Shown piece by piece: positions 1-5,909 of a stretch of DNA of 7,705 bases (position 1 is the first letter of the stretch; every line of letters starts with the position of its first letter). The DNA comes from Candidatus Bathyarchaeota archaeon (GTDB lineage: Archaea > Thermoproteota > Bathyarchaeia > Bathyarchaeales > WUQV01). The DNA is taken from assembly GCA_009889585.1 (NCBI GenBank), contig WUQV01000040.1, positions 1 to 7,705 on the forward strand, written 5' to 3'. Made by a program: the position numbers and the translations under genes. The notes beneath the pieces are model-generated. The model ran no database searches and was not told the DNA's origin. It saw only the letters and a list, made by a program, of their open reading frames with translations.

Positions 1-2
1 GC

Positions 3-95
3 CTTATGAGCGGAGTACTCAGTGGTTGTAGTTTTCTTTTCGCGCTTTATATGAGCCTTAGCAATTCAGCGACTGAGCGAGAACGTCTTACGTAA
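3..95 (+). CDS. 3' end of an unidentified membrane-protein gene (partial)
   Basis: A reading frame is open from the left edge to a TAA at 93-95, leaving 30 codons. The first part of the peptide (VLSGCSFLFALYMSL) looks like the end of a transmembrane helix. It is followed by a short charged tail (SNSATERERLT), the common ending of a polytopic membrane protein or transporter. Codon choice (CTT, AGC) resembles that of the downstream genes. The family cannot be recognised from so short a piece. It could still be a chance open frame, because a Met codon lies at 6-8 and only about 90 bases are visible. The gene is on the same strand as the operon but about 200 bases from its first gene, so it is probably a separate unit. 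Confidence 0.4.
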   Translation, partial: LMSGVLSGCSFLFALYMSLSNSATERERLT

Positions 96-294
96 GTTGT
101 AAAAGCGTTCATTCGACACAGGGTCCATCACCATTACGACGTTCAGACTTTCAAGCCCGCTAATGGACGGTCGACGTAAGCCAGAAATGCCTTCCAATCT
201 AAATTCCCAAGGCCAGGTCGTGGGAATGGAGGTTAACGAGGACTTGCAGAAAATCGTAAAAAGCGGGGGAAGCCATTAATAATGGAGTAACGCG
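96..294 (+). other. Intergenic / leader region before the antiporter operon
   Basis: No convincing gene was found here on either strand. A frame open from 103 to the TAA at 277-279, with possible ATG starts at 163, 187 and 226, would encode at most a 38-residue hydrophilic peptide. It has no Shine-Dalgarno sequence and matches nothing I recognise, and an open stretch this long can arise by chance. Small symmetric elements are present: CTTACGTAAG (87-96, at the end of the preceding frame) and a bulged inverted repeat at 191-232. The only AT-rich box suited to a promoter is TCTAAATT (198-205), a poor match to the archaeal TATA consensus. The region presumably holds the promoter and leader of the operon, but no element can be assigned firmly. 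Confidence 0.5.
191..232 (+). repeat. Bulged inverted repeat (possible RNA hairpin) in the operon leader
   Basis: ATTCCCA (203-209) is the exact reverse complement of TGGGAAT (221-227), with an 11-base loop. The stem extends outward with CTTCC (191-195) against GGAGG (228-232), including one G-U pair, across a one-sided 7-base bulge (196-202). Three more pairs (211-213 with 217-219) can form inside the loop. If transcribed, it would be a bulged hairpin about 60 bases before the first operon start codon. It has no U tract, so it does not look like an intrinsic terminator, and it fits no riboswitch class I know. Confidence 0.35.
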
Positions 295-2238
295 ATGCTG
301 GAAGCGCTACTTAATTACCTCTTGAGTCATTCGCTCTTCATCTTACTAGCCTTCTTACTCCTGCAGACAATCACCTATAGAAGAAAGACCTTATCCGGTC
401 TTTTAAACTTCATATTCTCCATCACTCTTTCCACAGCATTCCTCCATCATTTTCTCAAGGCCGAGGAGCTGCAGAATCATCGTGCTGCAATCTGTCTTCT
501 TAACTACTCAATTGAGCTTGTGTTTAAACCGCTTTCCATTCCTTTTGCTCTTCTTCTTGCGATAATATTTCCTTTAGTTTCCCTCTATTCAATCGGCTAC
601 ATGCTATATTACGAAGAGAAATTTACACTCAGATATTACCTATTCCTCTCGCTCAGCCTCTTCAGCGGATTCTTATTACTTGCTGCTGATAACGTAATCC
701 TCTTAATCGCATCCGTTGAGCTACTTGTCTTTTCTCTTTTCGTTGCTATGATCTACAGGTTAGACGAAAGCGAAATGAAAGCATCTTTTACATTCCTTCT
801 ACTTTCATTCATAACTATCAAGGCTATGGTTGTAGCTCTTTCCATACTTATTCATTCAACCGGCTCACTATCCTTCATCGATAATATGAAGCTACTTGAA
901 GCTATAGTAAGCGAGAGCCCGCACTTTGCAGCGCTTTTACTCACTCTATTCGTTCTTCCCTTCTTTATGAAGCTTGCATTAATACCCTTTCACTTCTGGA
1001 TAGTGGATGCTTATGCTGAGGCACCTTCACCGATTTCAACAATACTCGCCTCGATAATAACGATGATCGGTGCATATGAATTGCTCGCTTTATCAGCTTA
1101 CATGATTAATTCAGCCTTAGTGCGAAGTGTCTTCAGCACAACTCTAATCTTCCTTGGCATTATAAGCATTCTACTCGGCTCCTTTCGAACTTTAAACTTA
1201 GAAGACTACAAGAGGATCGTGGCCTATAGCTCAATAGAACATGCAGGCTATATAGCCATAGCCTTAGGCGTTGGGATTCTTGCTTACGGAATAAGCACGA
1301 TCGCGTCTACTTTAGCCCTTATTAGCATGCTGCTACATACATTCTCTCATGGAATAGCTAAAGCTTTGCTCTCCCTTAACGTTGGATCGTTAGAGCAGGC
1401 TAGCGCAAGGAACCTCCATTACACAGGAACTGCTCCTCAATCAACTTTCTTCTTCGCTTTACTTGGATTTTCAGTATTAAGTGGAATTCCTCCATCCCCT
1501 ATCTTCTTCAGCAAGCTATTAACGTCCCTATCTTGCATTATGATTAGTAATATTGTTCCAGCTTCTTACTTCGCTCTTGCTGCAATTCTAACAGGTAGCT
1601 TTATATCAACTGTAGGCTACAGCAAATACATAATAAAAACTTACCTCCTCGGAAAGAGTTCTGAGAAATTGTACGCATTAACGCCTCAACTTACTCTAAT
1701 CGCCCTAAAGATCTTCTTCATCTCTTACTCATATATTCACATTTTTTATGCACCTCTAACCATACTTTTCAAGCTTCCTCCCTTTGCTGAAGTTTTCAGC
1801 ATTATAATAAATCCAGCTGTAATTTTACCGAAAGGGCTTCCAGCGGCCCTTTTCCTATCGCTTGCCATAATCCTAGCGACGAGCTTTCCATTCGTCCTAG
1901 TCACAACTTATGTGAAGGTGGTTAAAAGGAAGGAGCGGCTTCCTTTGCTACAGGACATCTTAATTCATCATCCTTTATCGAGGAGGTTAAAGTTAAATAG
2001 GATGTATGAAACTATAAACCTTGTGTTAGCTAAGTTAGAGCCAACTAAAGTAGCTTATAGATTGTCTCATGGGAAGCTTTACGAAAAGTACCTTGAGAAA
2101 GTCTACGAGTTGCTTAGCAACGCAGTATTTAAATTCTCATCGATTGGTAGGAAGACGATGGCAGGCGATCTCTCGGTTTATCTTTCGACAATCCTTGTAT
2201 TTATCGCAATACTTCTCACCTTAGCCTTGTTCCTGTGA
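295..2238 (+). CDS. Antiporter-like membrane subunit, ND5/NuoL-HyfB-like (large MrpD-type)
   Basis: This is a 647-residue polytopic protein of the proton-antiporter family (Proton_antipo_M), related to NuoL, HyfB/HycC and MrpA/MrpD. Such subunits carry ions or protons across the membrane in Mrp antiporters and complex-I-like enzymes. About 15 hydrophobic segments are visible. Expected channel residues are Glu142 in TM5 (ASVELL), Lys226 in TM7 (FMKLALIPFHFW), His348/His352/Lys356 (HTFSHGIAK) and Lys407 in TM12 (GIPPSPIFFSK). The PFHFW...AEAPSP loop is at about 231-246. The TM8 position that often carries Lys holds Met257 here. After about residue 540 comes a hydrophilic arm of some 85 residues, then a last hydrophobic helix (627-647), as in NuoL/HyfB proteins, where the arm includes a lateral helix. 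The ATG is the first possible start after an in-frame TAA (280-282) and has GGAG at 284-287. The next gene follows after six bases. The length suits HyfB better than a typical ~500-residue MrpD. Confidence 0.9.
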   Translation: MLEALLNYLLSHSLFILLAFLLLQTITYRRKTLSGLLNFIFSITLSTAFLHHFLKAEELQNHRAAICLLNYSIELVFKPLSIPFALLLAIIFPLVSLYSIGYMLYYEEKFTLRYYLFLSLSLFSGFLLLAADNVILLIASVELLVFSLFVAMIYRLDESEMKASFTFLLLSFITIKAMVVALSILIHSTGSLSFIDNMKLLEAIVSESPHFAALLLTLFVLPFFMKLALIPFHFWIVDAYAEAPSPISTILASIITMIGAYELLALSAYMINSALVRSVFSTTLIFLGIISILLGSFRTLNLEDYKRIVAYSSIEHAGYIAIALGVGILAYGISTIASTLALISMLLHTFSHGIAKALLSLNVGSLEQASARNLHYTGTAPQSTFFFALLGFSVLSGIPPSPIFFSKLLTSLSCIMISNIVPASYFALAAILTGSFISTVGYSKYIIKTYLLGKSSEKLYALTPQLTLIALKIFFISYSYIHIFYAPLTILFKLPPFAEVFSIIINPAVILPKGLPAALFLSLAIILATSFPFVLVTTYVKVVKRKERLPLLQDILIHHPLSRRLKLNRMYETINLVLAKLEPTKVAYRLSHGKLYEKYLEKVYELLSNAVFKFSSIGRKTMAGDLSVYLSTILVFIAILLTLALFL

Positions 2239-2244
2239 ACGAAT

Positions 2245-3714
2245 ATGTTCATACTTCTTTCATTTGTGATTCCATTCGCCCTCTCACCAGCGGCCTACCT
2301 TTTGTTCAAGAAAAGAGAGGATTTAGCGCTTTATCTAACGCTAAGTACCTACTTACTTTCATTCATGCTTACACTCTTAGCTTTTATTCTAGAAGCAAGG
2401 ATTGAGGTTTACTATGAAGAAGTCGGCAGTATCATAGGCTTTTCGCTCTTTGTAGACGAACTAAGCGTTCTCTTTTGCTTCGTAACGACTGCCATATTCT
2501 TGTGCTCTACGCTTTTCTCGAAGACTTACATAAAACGCAGGCCGAATGGATATCCGATCTACTATACGTTGCTTTTGATCCTATATGCTCTTATAATAGG
2601 TTTATATGTAAGCCAGAATTTGCTGCTTTTGCTCCTATTTTATGAGCTTTCGACTTTACCTATTGTATTGATTATAGCTAAGTGGGGCTATAGAGAGCCC
2701 GTCAAAGTAGCAATTATTACTCTAATTTTTATGATGGTCGGAGCTCTGCTAGTGGCGATCGGCCTCACCTTTATATTTAGCTACGCGAACTCTTTGAACA
2801 TGAAGCTCATCGTTAGAAATGTTAGTAATCTAGTCCCAGTCTTCAAAGCTTCGCTCAGCTTCATCCTTTTTGGGCTGTTTGTAAAAATGCCCGTCTTCCC
2901 AATTCACTACTGGCTTCCACTTGCTTATGCAGAAGCTCCATCACCCTTAAGCGCCGTGCTTAGTGGTGTGATAACAGGGACTTCTGCTTATAGCATGGTG
3001 AGAATTATCTACTTAACTTTAATGAAGCCATCGACAAAGTTTTTCAGCCCTGAAGATCTATCCTCTTTATTCATCGTAACGATCGCTATTGCATTTGCAT
3101 CTATTATCTATAGCAGTATTATGGCTCTTAGAGAGTTTGACGTAAAGAGAATTATTGCATTCTCAAGCATAACACATATGAACTTCACCCTCCTTTCTTT
3201 TCTAGCTGGCGCAATTAACATGCTTTATGAAGCGCCAAGTTATGCTATTGCAGCTTCTTCCTATCACACATTAACCCATGGATTATCTAAGGCGCTCTGG
3301 TTCCTATTTGCAGGATCGATAATTTACTTAACCGAAGAAAGAGACCTTTTAAAGCTAAGAGGAGTGCTGCACACTCACGCTAATCTCTATGTAATTGGGA
3401 TTACAACGCTCTTCGCTGCACTCCCTGTGCCTCCGTTTGCTAGTTTTTTCAGCGAACTCCTCATGCTTTTAACATCGTTCGCGCCAACTTACCCATTTAT
3501 ACAAGTTCCGCTTGTACTTGGCTTCCTCCTAAGCTACGGTTACGTAATAAGGTTCCTATATTTCATTTGGAGCAAGGGCGAAACTAAGGTGAAGGTAAAC
3601 GACTTTTTGCCTACCTCGATGCTCGCTTCAACGATGGCGCTAATAGCTCTGACGCTCGCCTTCGGCTTCCTTAGCTTTTACTTCTACGATGTTCTATCTT
3701 CCTTATTGCGTTAA
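2245..3714 (+). CDS. Antiporter-like membrane subunit, MrpD/NuoM-like (second copy)
   Basis: This 489-residue protein has about 14 transmembrane segments and no C-terminal arm, the normal size for MrpD, NuoM or MbhH. It belongs to the same antiporter family as the preceding gene. Visible channel residues are Glu134 in TM5 (FYELSTLP), Lys214 in TM7 (FVKMPVFPIHYW), His341/His345/Lys349 (HTLTHGLSK) and Glu404 in TM12 (FFSELL). Glu rather than Lys in TM12 is the NuoM/MrpD pattern. In TM8, where Lys is common (as in ..IKIGIY.. of the third subunit), the sequence is ITGTSAY with Gly245. It shares the AYAEAPSP loop variant with the upstream protein, so the two may be closer to each other than to the third large subunit. 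It starts six bases after the previous stop, with only a weak GTGA before the ATG, so translation is probably coupled. A 102-base gap follows it. Confidence 0.88.
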   Translation: MFILLSFVIPFALSPAAYLLFKKREDLALYLTLSTYLLSFMLTLLAFILEARIEVYYEEVGSIIGFSLFVDELSVLFCFVTTAIFLCSTLFSKTYIKRRPNGYPIYYTLLLILYALIIGLYVSQNLLLLLLFYELSTLPIVLIIAKWGYREPVKVAIITLIFMMVGALLVAIGLTFIFSYANSLNMKLIVRNVSNLVPVFKASLSFILFGLFVKMPVFPIHYWLPLAYAEAPSPLSAVLSGVITGTSAYSMVRIIYLTLMKPSTKFFSPEDLSSLFIVTIAIAFASIIYSSIMALREFDVKRIIAFSSITHMNFTLLSFLAGAINMLYEAPSYAIAASSYHTLTHGLSKALWFLFAGSIIYLTEERDLLKLRGVLHTHANLYVIGITTLFAALPVPPFASFFSELLMLLTSFAPTYPFIQVPLVLGFLLSYGYVIRFLYFIWSKGETKVKVNDFLPTSMLASTMALIALTLAFGFLSFYFYDVLSSLLR

Positions 3715-3816
3715 TATAAAACTTATAAGAGAGGTTATCTCAACATCAAGTCGGGCGATGCATGAGCGAAAGCTTAATGCAGCTCGTTTGCGATTTAAGC
3801 AAATTCTGGTGATTAT
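3715..3816 (+). promoter_or_regulatory. Candidate internal archaeal promoter and leader before mrpF
   Basis: This is the only sizeable gap inside the operon. Just after the stop codon lies TATAAAA (3715-3721), followed directly by the perfect palindrome CTTATAAG (3722-3729). Either could serve as an archaeal TATA box, which would place initiation near 3740-3755. There is a short dyad ATAA/TTAT (3725-3728 and 3735-3738). Two tiny overlapping ORFs begin at 3758 and 3762. The first ends with a TGA that overlaps the mrpF start as ATGA (3817-3820), and the second ends with a TGA inside the mrpF ribosome binding site. The promoter role is inferred from base pattern only. Confidence 0.35.
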
Positions 3817-3820
3817 ATGA
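3758..3820 (+). CDS. Possible short upstream ORF overlapping the mrpF start
   Basis: A 20-codon frame runs from an ATG at 3758 to a TGA at 3818-3820. It is basic at first (MHERKLNAARLRFK) and ends in a hydrophobic run. Its stop overlaps the mrpF ATG as ATGA, the arrangement used for coupled translation elsewhere in this operon. There is no Shine-Dalgarno sequence, so it would need leaderless translation from the candidate promoter just upstream. A competing 16-codon frame (3762-3812) occupies the same bases. I recognise no family, and chance is a fair explanation. Confidence 0.15.
   Translation: MHERKLNAARLRFKQILVII
3808..3813 (+). promoter_or_regulatory. Shine-Dalgarno GGTGAT for mrpF
   Basis: GGTGAT matches the complement of the archaeal 16S rRNA 3' end and lies three bases before the ATG at 3817. 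It supports that start, and it is one of the clearer signs that the window is archaeal. Confidence 0.6.
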
Positions 3821-4101
3821 TTGAAGAGTTTATGACAAGCTATGTAACGTACTTCGTTGTACCAAGCTTCCTTGTGGCTGTGACATTCTACTTAGTGAGA
3901 TTCATTAAAGGCCCAGGTATAGCTAATAGAATAATAGCGATTGGCTGCATTTCCTACAGCACATGCTTTCTCATGGTTATCATGGCTTTATACTTTAGAA
4001 GCATTTACCTTATCCCTCTAGCCTTTCTGCTTTCACTGCTCGTCTTCTTGCTCGACCTCTACGTTGGAAAGTACTTAGAGGTTAAAGAGCTAGGTGCATA
4101 A
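3817..4101 (+). CDS. mrpF: Mrp antiporter subunit F (MrpF/MnhF/MbhB-like)
   Basis: This 94-residue protein has three transmembrane helices (about 10-29, 36-58 and 63-85), the usual size and topology of MrpF, a small subunit needed for assembly and activity of Mrp antiporters and present in Mbh complexes as MbhB. The family signature between helices 1 and 2 is clear: RFIKGPGIANRIIAI (28-42). The usual form is R..kGP...DRv.AlD. Here both acidic residues are replaced, giving Asn37 before Arg38 and Gly43 at the second position. The gene is followed by mrpG as in most Mrp operons. Its stop (4099-4101) lies one base before the preferred mrpG ATG, and the mrpG ribosome binding site is inside its last codons. 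Confidence 0.85.
   Translation: MIEEFMTSYVTYFVVPSFLVAVTFYLVRFIKGPGIANRIIAIGCISYSTCFLMVIMALYFRSIYLIPLAFLLSLLVFLLDLYVGKYLEVKELGA
4092..4096 (+). promoter_or_regulatory. Shine-Dalgarno AGGTG setting the mrpG start at 4103
   Basis: AGGTG lies six bases before the ATG at 4103. A GTG at 4094 is in the mrpG frame, but it lies inside this motif, so it is more likely part of the ribosome binding site than a start codon. Confidence 0.55.
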
Positions 4102-4102
4102 T

Positions 4103-4477
4103 ATGCTTAAGGAATTAATCTTTTTAATTGGCATCGGGCTTATAACGATTGGAATAATTTTTAAGATTATATCCTCAATAGGTCTACTAAGGCTTCCGGA
4201 TTTTTACTTGAGGCTTCATGCTGCAACCATTAATGCGGTAGGTGGGACAACGCTTTCTATCGTCGGCGTCGCAATTCTTTCTTTGGTTTGCGACTTCCTT
4301 GGAGATTTAAGAATTTATGTATTCGGCTCAGCGCTTGCTATAGCAGCAATTATACTCATAACTTCTCCTGTTGGTTCGCACGTAATAGCAAGAGCAGCAT
4401 ATAAATCGAAAACGGAGCTTCCTAAGTATATATTCTACGATGAGCTAAGAAAGGGTGAGAGTAATGCTTATAAGTGA
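4103..4477 (+). CDS. mrpG: Mrp antiporter subunit G (MrpG/MnhG/MbhC-like)
   Basis: This 124-residue protein has three transmembrane helices (about 3-25, 43-63 and 70-88) and a short charged C-terminal tail. Both MrpG signatures are intact: GLLRLPDFYLRLHAAT (27-42), which joins helices 1 and 2, and TSPVGSHVIARAAY (88-101 region) after helix 3. MrpG is a small membrane subunit of Mrp antiporters and the counterpart of MbhC in membrane-bound hydrogenase. No key motif residue is missing, unlike in the neighbouring mrpF. The start is taken at ATG 4103 with AGGTG upstream; an in-frame GTG at 4094 would add three residues. The 3' end overlaps the next gene by 14 bases and contains that gene's ribosome binding site, suggesting coupled translation. 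Confidence 0.88.
   Translation: MLKELIFLIGIGLITIGIIFKIISSIGLLRLPDFYLRLHAATINAVGGTTLSIVGVAILSLVCDFLGDLRIYVFGSALAIAAIILITSPVGSHVIARAAYKSKTELPKYIFYDELRKGESNAYK
4454..4458 (+). promoter_or_regulatory. Shine-Dalgarno GGTGA setting the start of the fused gene at 4464
   Basis: GGTGA lies five bases before ATG 4464, inside the end of mrpG. An in-frame GTG at 4455 falls inside the motif and would give three extra residues. The spacing favours ATG 4464. Confidence 0.6.
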
Positions 4478-5522
4478 AGTACTTCTTGCTTATTCGATGA
4501 TCGTTATAACTTTGCTTACGCTCGTTATAATCTTCACTAAGGATTTAGTTAATGCAGTTGTGCTCTCTGCAGCTCAATCTATCTTCTTTGTGATAGCCCT
4601 TTATTTGCTTTTGGCAGTTGACGTAGCTTTAGTTTACCTCCCAGTAGCAGTTGGTGGCTACTCGCTCATCTTCCTTTACGCAATAGGGAAAACGGAGAGG
4701 TTTGAGAAAGTCGCTGGCTACAGCAGGAAGCTTATTTTCTTATCAGTTATGGCGTTTATGCTCATAGCCGCGCTCTTGATCGGCATGCTCGCAGGTGGAT
4801 ATACGGGTTGGATACCTAGGGAGGTCACAAGGCCTTTGGCCAGATTCGTGCTTAGAAGCACGATTAATCACTTAAACAAAACGTTCTGGACATCGTCTCC
4901 TGAAGCGGTATCGGCTACGGTTTGGGATTATAGGGGGTTGGACACGTTCTTTGAAATCGCCGTGTTCTACGGCAGCATAGCCGGATGTCTAGCTCTGTTC
5001 AGATTTATCGACGTAGTCTTTAAGGAGAGGCCTATTGAAAAAGCTGACGTCGGGCTCTCGATCGTAGCTAAGGCGTCTTGCAAAATAATTTTCGCGTTAA
5101 TAGCTGTGGCTTCGGCCAGCTTGATGTTGCACGGGCATTTAACGCCCGGCGGCGGCTTCCAAGGGGGCTCGGCCTTCTCGATAGCTTTGATGGTCGTGAT
5201 AATACCGCTCTCCCAGTACTTCCTTAGAGGCCTCGGCCTTGAGGAAAGAAGGCTCATGTTGCTAAGGTCGATAGGCCTTACGCTCATTGCCCTCCTCATA
5301 TTGTTGCCAGCGGCCCTCGGAGGCTACATCTTCCAAAATCAAGCGAAGTTATGGGCCGATTTCGGGTATCCGACGATCATCGGGGGCTTTTGGACATCGG
5401 GTTCGATTTTCTTCCTCAACCTATTCGACGGGATGGCCGTTGCAGCAGGCTTCGCCATAATCTTCCTTATACTCTCGATACCTGAAGAATGCTTTAAGAG
5501 GCTAATGAAGGTGAAGCCATGA
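4464..5522 (+). CDS. mrpB: Fused MbhD-MbhE-MbhF-like protein (DUF4040 + MrpA C-terminal + MrpB/MnhB)
   Basis: This 352-residue membrane protein has three domains in a row. Residues about 5-77 form a DUF4040/MbhD-like unit (KDLVNAVVLSAAQS, then AVDVAL...VAVGG). Residues about 88-182 correspond to MbhE, or the C-terminal end of MrpA, with the marker ATVWDYRGLDTFFEIAVF (151-168); Asp155, Arg157, Asp160 and Glu164 are present. Residues about 195-345 are an MnhB/MrpB domain, with HGHLTPGGGFQGG (223-235) and FWTSGSIFFLNLFDGMAVAAG (from 309). In Mbh complexes these are three proteins, and in bacterial Mrp the first two sit at the end of MrpA. They are thought to link the antiporter subunit to the rest of the membrane arm. 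The acidic TEA motif expected after DVAL in DUF4040 is replaced by VYLPVA. GC rises to about 56% within the MnhB part (134 of 240 bases, 5101-5340). The gene overlaps mrpC by ATGA. Confidence 0.87.
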   Translation: MLISEVLLAYSMIVITLLTLVIIFTKDLVNAVVLSAAQSIFFVIALYLLLAVDVALVYLPVAVGGYSLIFLYAIGKTERFEKVAGYSRKLIFLSVMAFMLIAALLIGMLAGGYTGWIPREVTRPLARFVLRSTINHLNKTFWTSSPEAVSATVWDYRGLDTFFEIAVFYGSIAGCLALFRFIDVVFKERPIEKADVGLSIVAKASCKIIFALIAVASASLMLHGHLTPGGGFQGGSAFSIALMVVIIPLSQYFLRGLGLEERRLMLLRSIGLTLIALLILLPAALGGYIFQNQAKLWADFGYPTIIGGFWTSGSIFFLNLFDGMAVAAGFAIIFLILSIPEECFKRLMKVKP

Positions 5523-5908
5523 ACTTCGTTTGGATTATGATAATTTCATGTCTCATAATAACGACGTTTCTCTCACTCTATGGAATAGCTACGAGGCCAA
5601 ACATGATTAAGAAGATAGTGCTTTACTCCACCTTCTCCGACGTTATAAACGTGTTCATAATTCTGCTTGGATATAGAAGATCGCTTAACCCAAGAGTACC
5701 AGTGCTTCATTTACATCCAACATCAGAAGAGATAGCAGTATTCGAGATGACTTCCGTCGATCCAATCGTTCAAACGCTAGTTCTTACGGCCATAGTAATA
5801 GGGCTTGCCGTCATGCTTTTCCTTACTTTCCTCGTCATTCAGGTGTACAGGCTTTATGGTACAATCGACACGAGGGAGATAGCGAAGAAGTCGAGATTGA
5901 GAGGTTAA
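5519..5908 (+). CDS. mrpC: Mrp antiporter subunit C (MrpC/MnhC/MbhG-like)
   Basis: This 129-residue protein has three transmembrane helices (about 3-22, 31-52 and 84-110). It belongs to the MrpC/NuoK-like family, small subunits packed against the MrpD-type channel and homologous to NuoK of complex I. The hallmark DPIVQTLVLTAIVIG (81-95) is close to the usual DP.pQALVLTAIVI. The IVLYSTFSDVINVFI stretch (33-47) fits the family's helix 2. The loop between helices 2 and 3 is longer and more hydrophilic than a NuoK loop, as expected for MrpC. The ATG overlaps the preceding stop as ATGA and has AAGGTGA at 5508-5514, four bases upstream. The next gene starts one base after its stop. Confidence 0.87.
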   Translation: MNFVWIMIISCLIITTFLSLYGIATRPNMIKKIVLYSTFSDVINVFIILLGYRRSLNPRVPVLHLHPTSEEIAVFEMTSVDPIVQTLVLTAIVIGLAVMLFLTFLVIQVYRLYGTIDTREIAKKSRLRG

Positions 5909-5909
5909 C

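Noticed and set aside
60..132. Minus-strand GGTGATGG resembling the start of a fluoride riboswitch
   Set aside because: The conserved downstream part of the motif (GAUGAC.CCU) does not follow, and no suitable gene lies on that strand.
211..232. Resemblance of ggccaggtc...ggaatgga to the SRP RNA helix 8 region
   Set aside because: The conserved GGAAG...AGCA core and the flanking pairing are missing, and the region is not GC-rich as archaeal SRP RNA is.
103..279. 58-codon open frame before the operon as a small gene
   Set aside because: It has no Shine-Dalgarno, no recognisable motif and no clear start, and an open stretch of this length is expected by chance fairly often; kept only as a note in the leader entry.
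4094..4102. GTG start for mrpG three codons upstream
   Set aside because: The GTG lies inside the AGGTG ribosome binding site that fits ATG 4103.
4455..4463. GTG start for the fused gene three codons upstream
   Set aside because: The GTG is part of the GGTGA motif placed five bases before ATG 4464.
4967..5299. Minus-strand frame of 110 codons
   Set aside because: It lies entirely opposite the MnhB part of the fused gene, where high GC removes antisense stops. Its peptide resembles no family, and the sense strand carries clear MnhB motifs.
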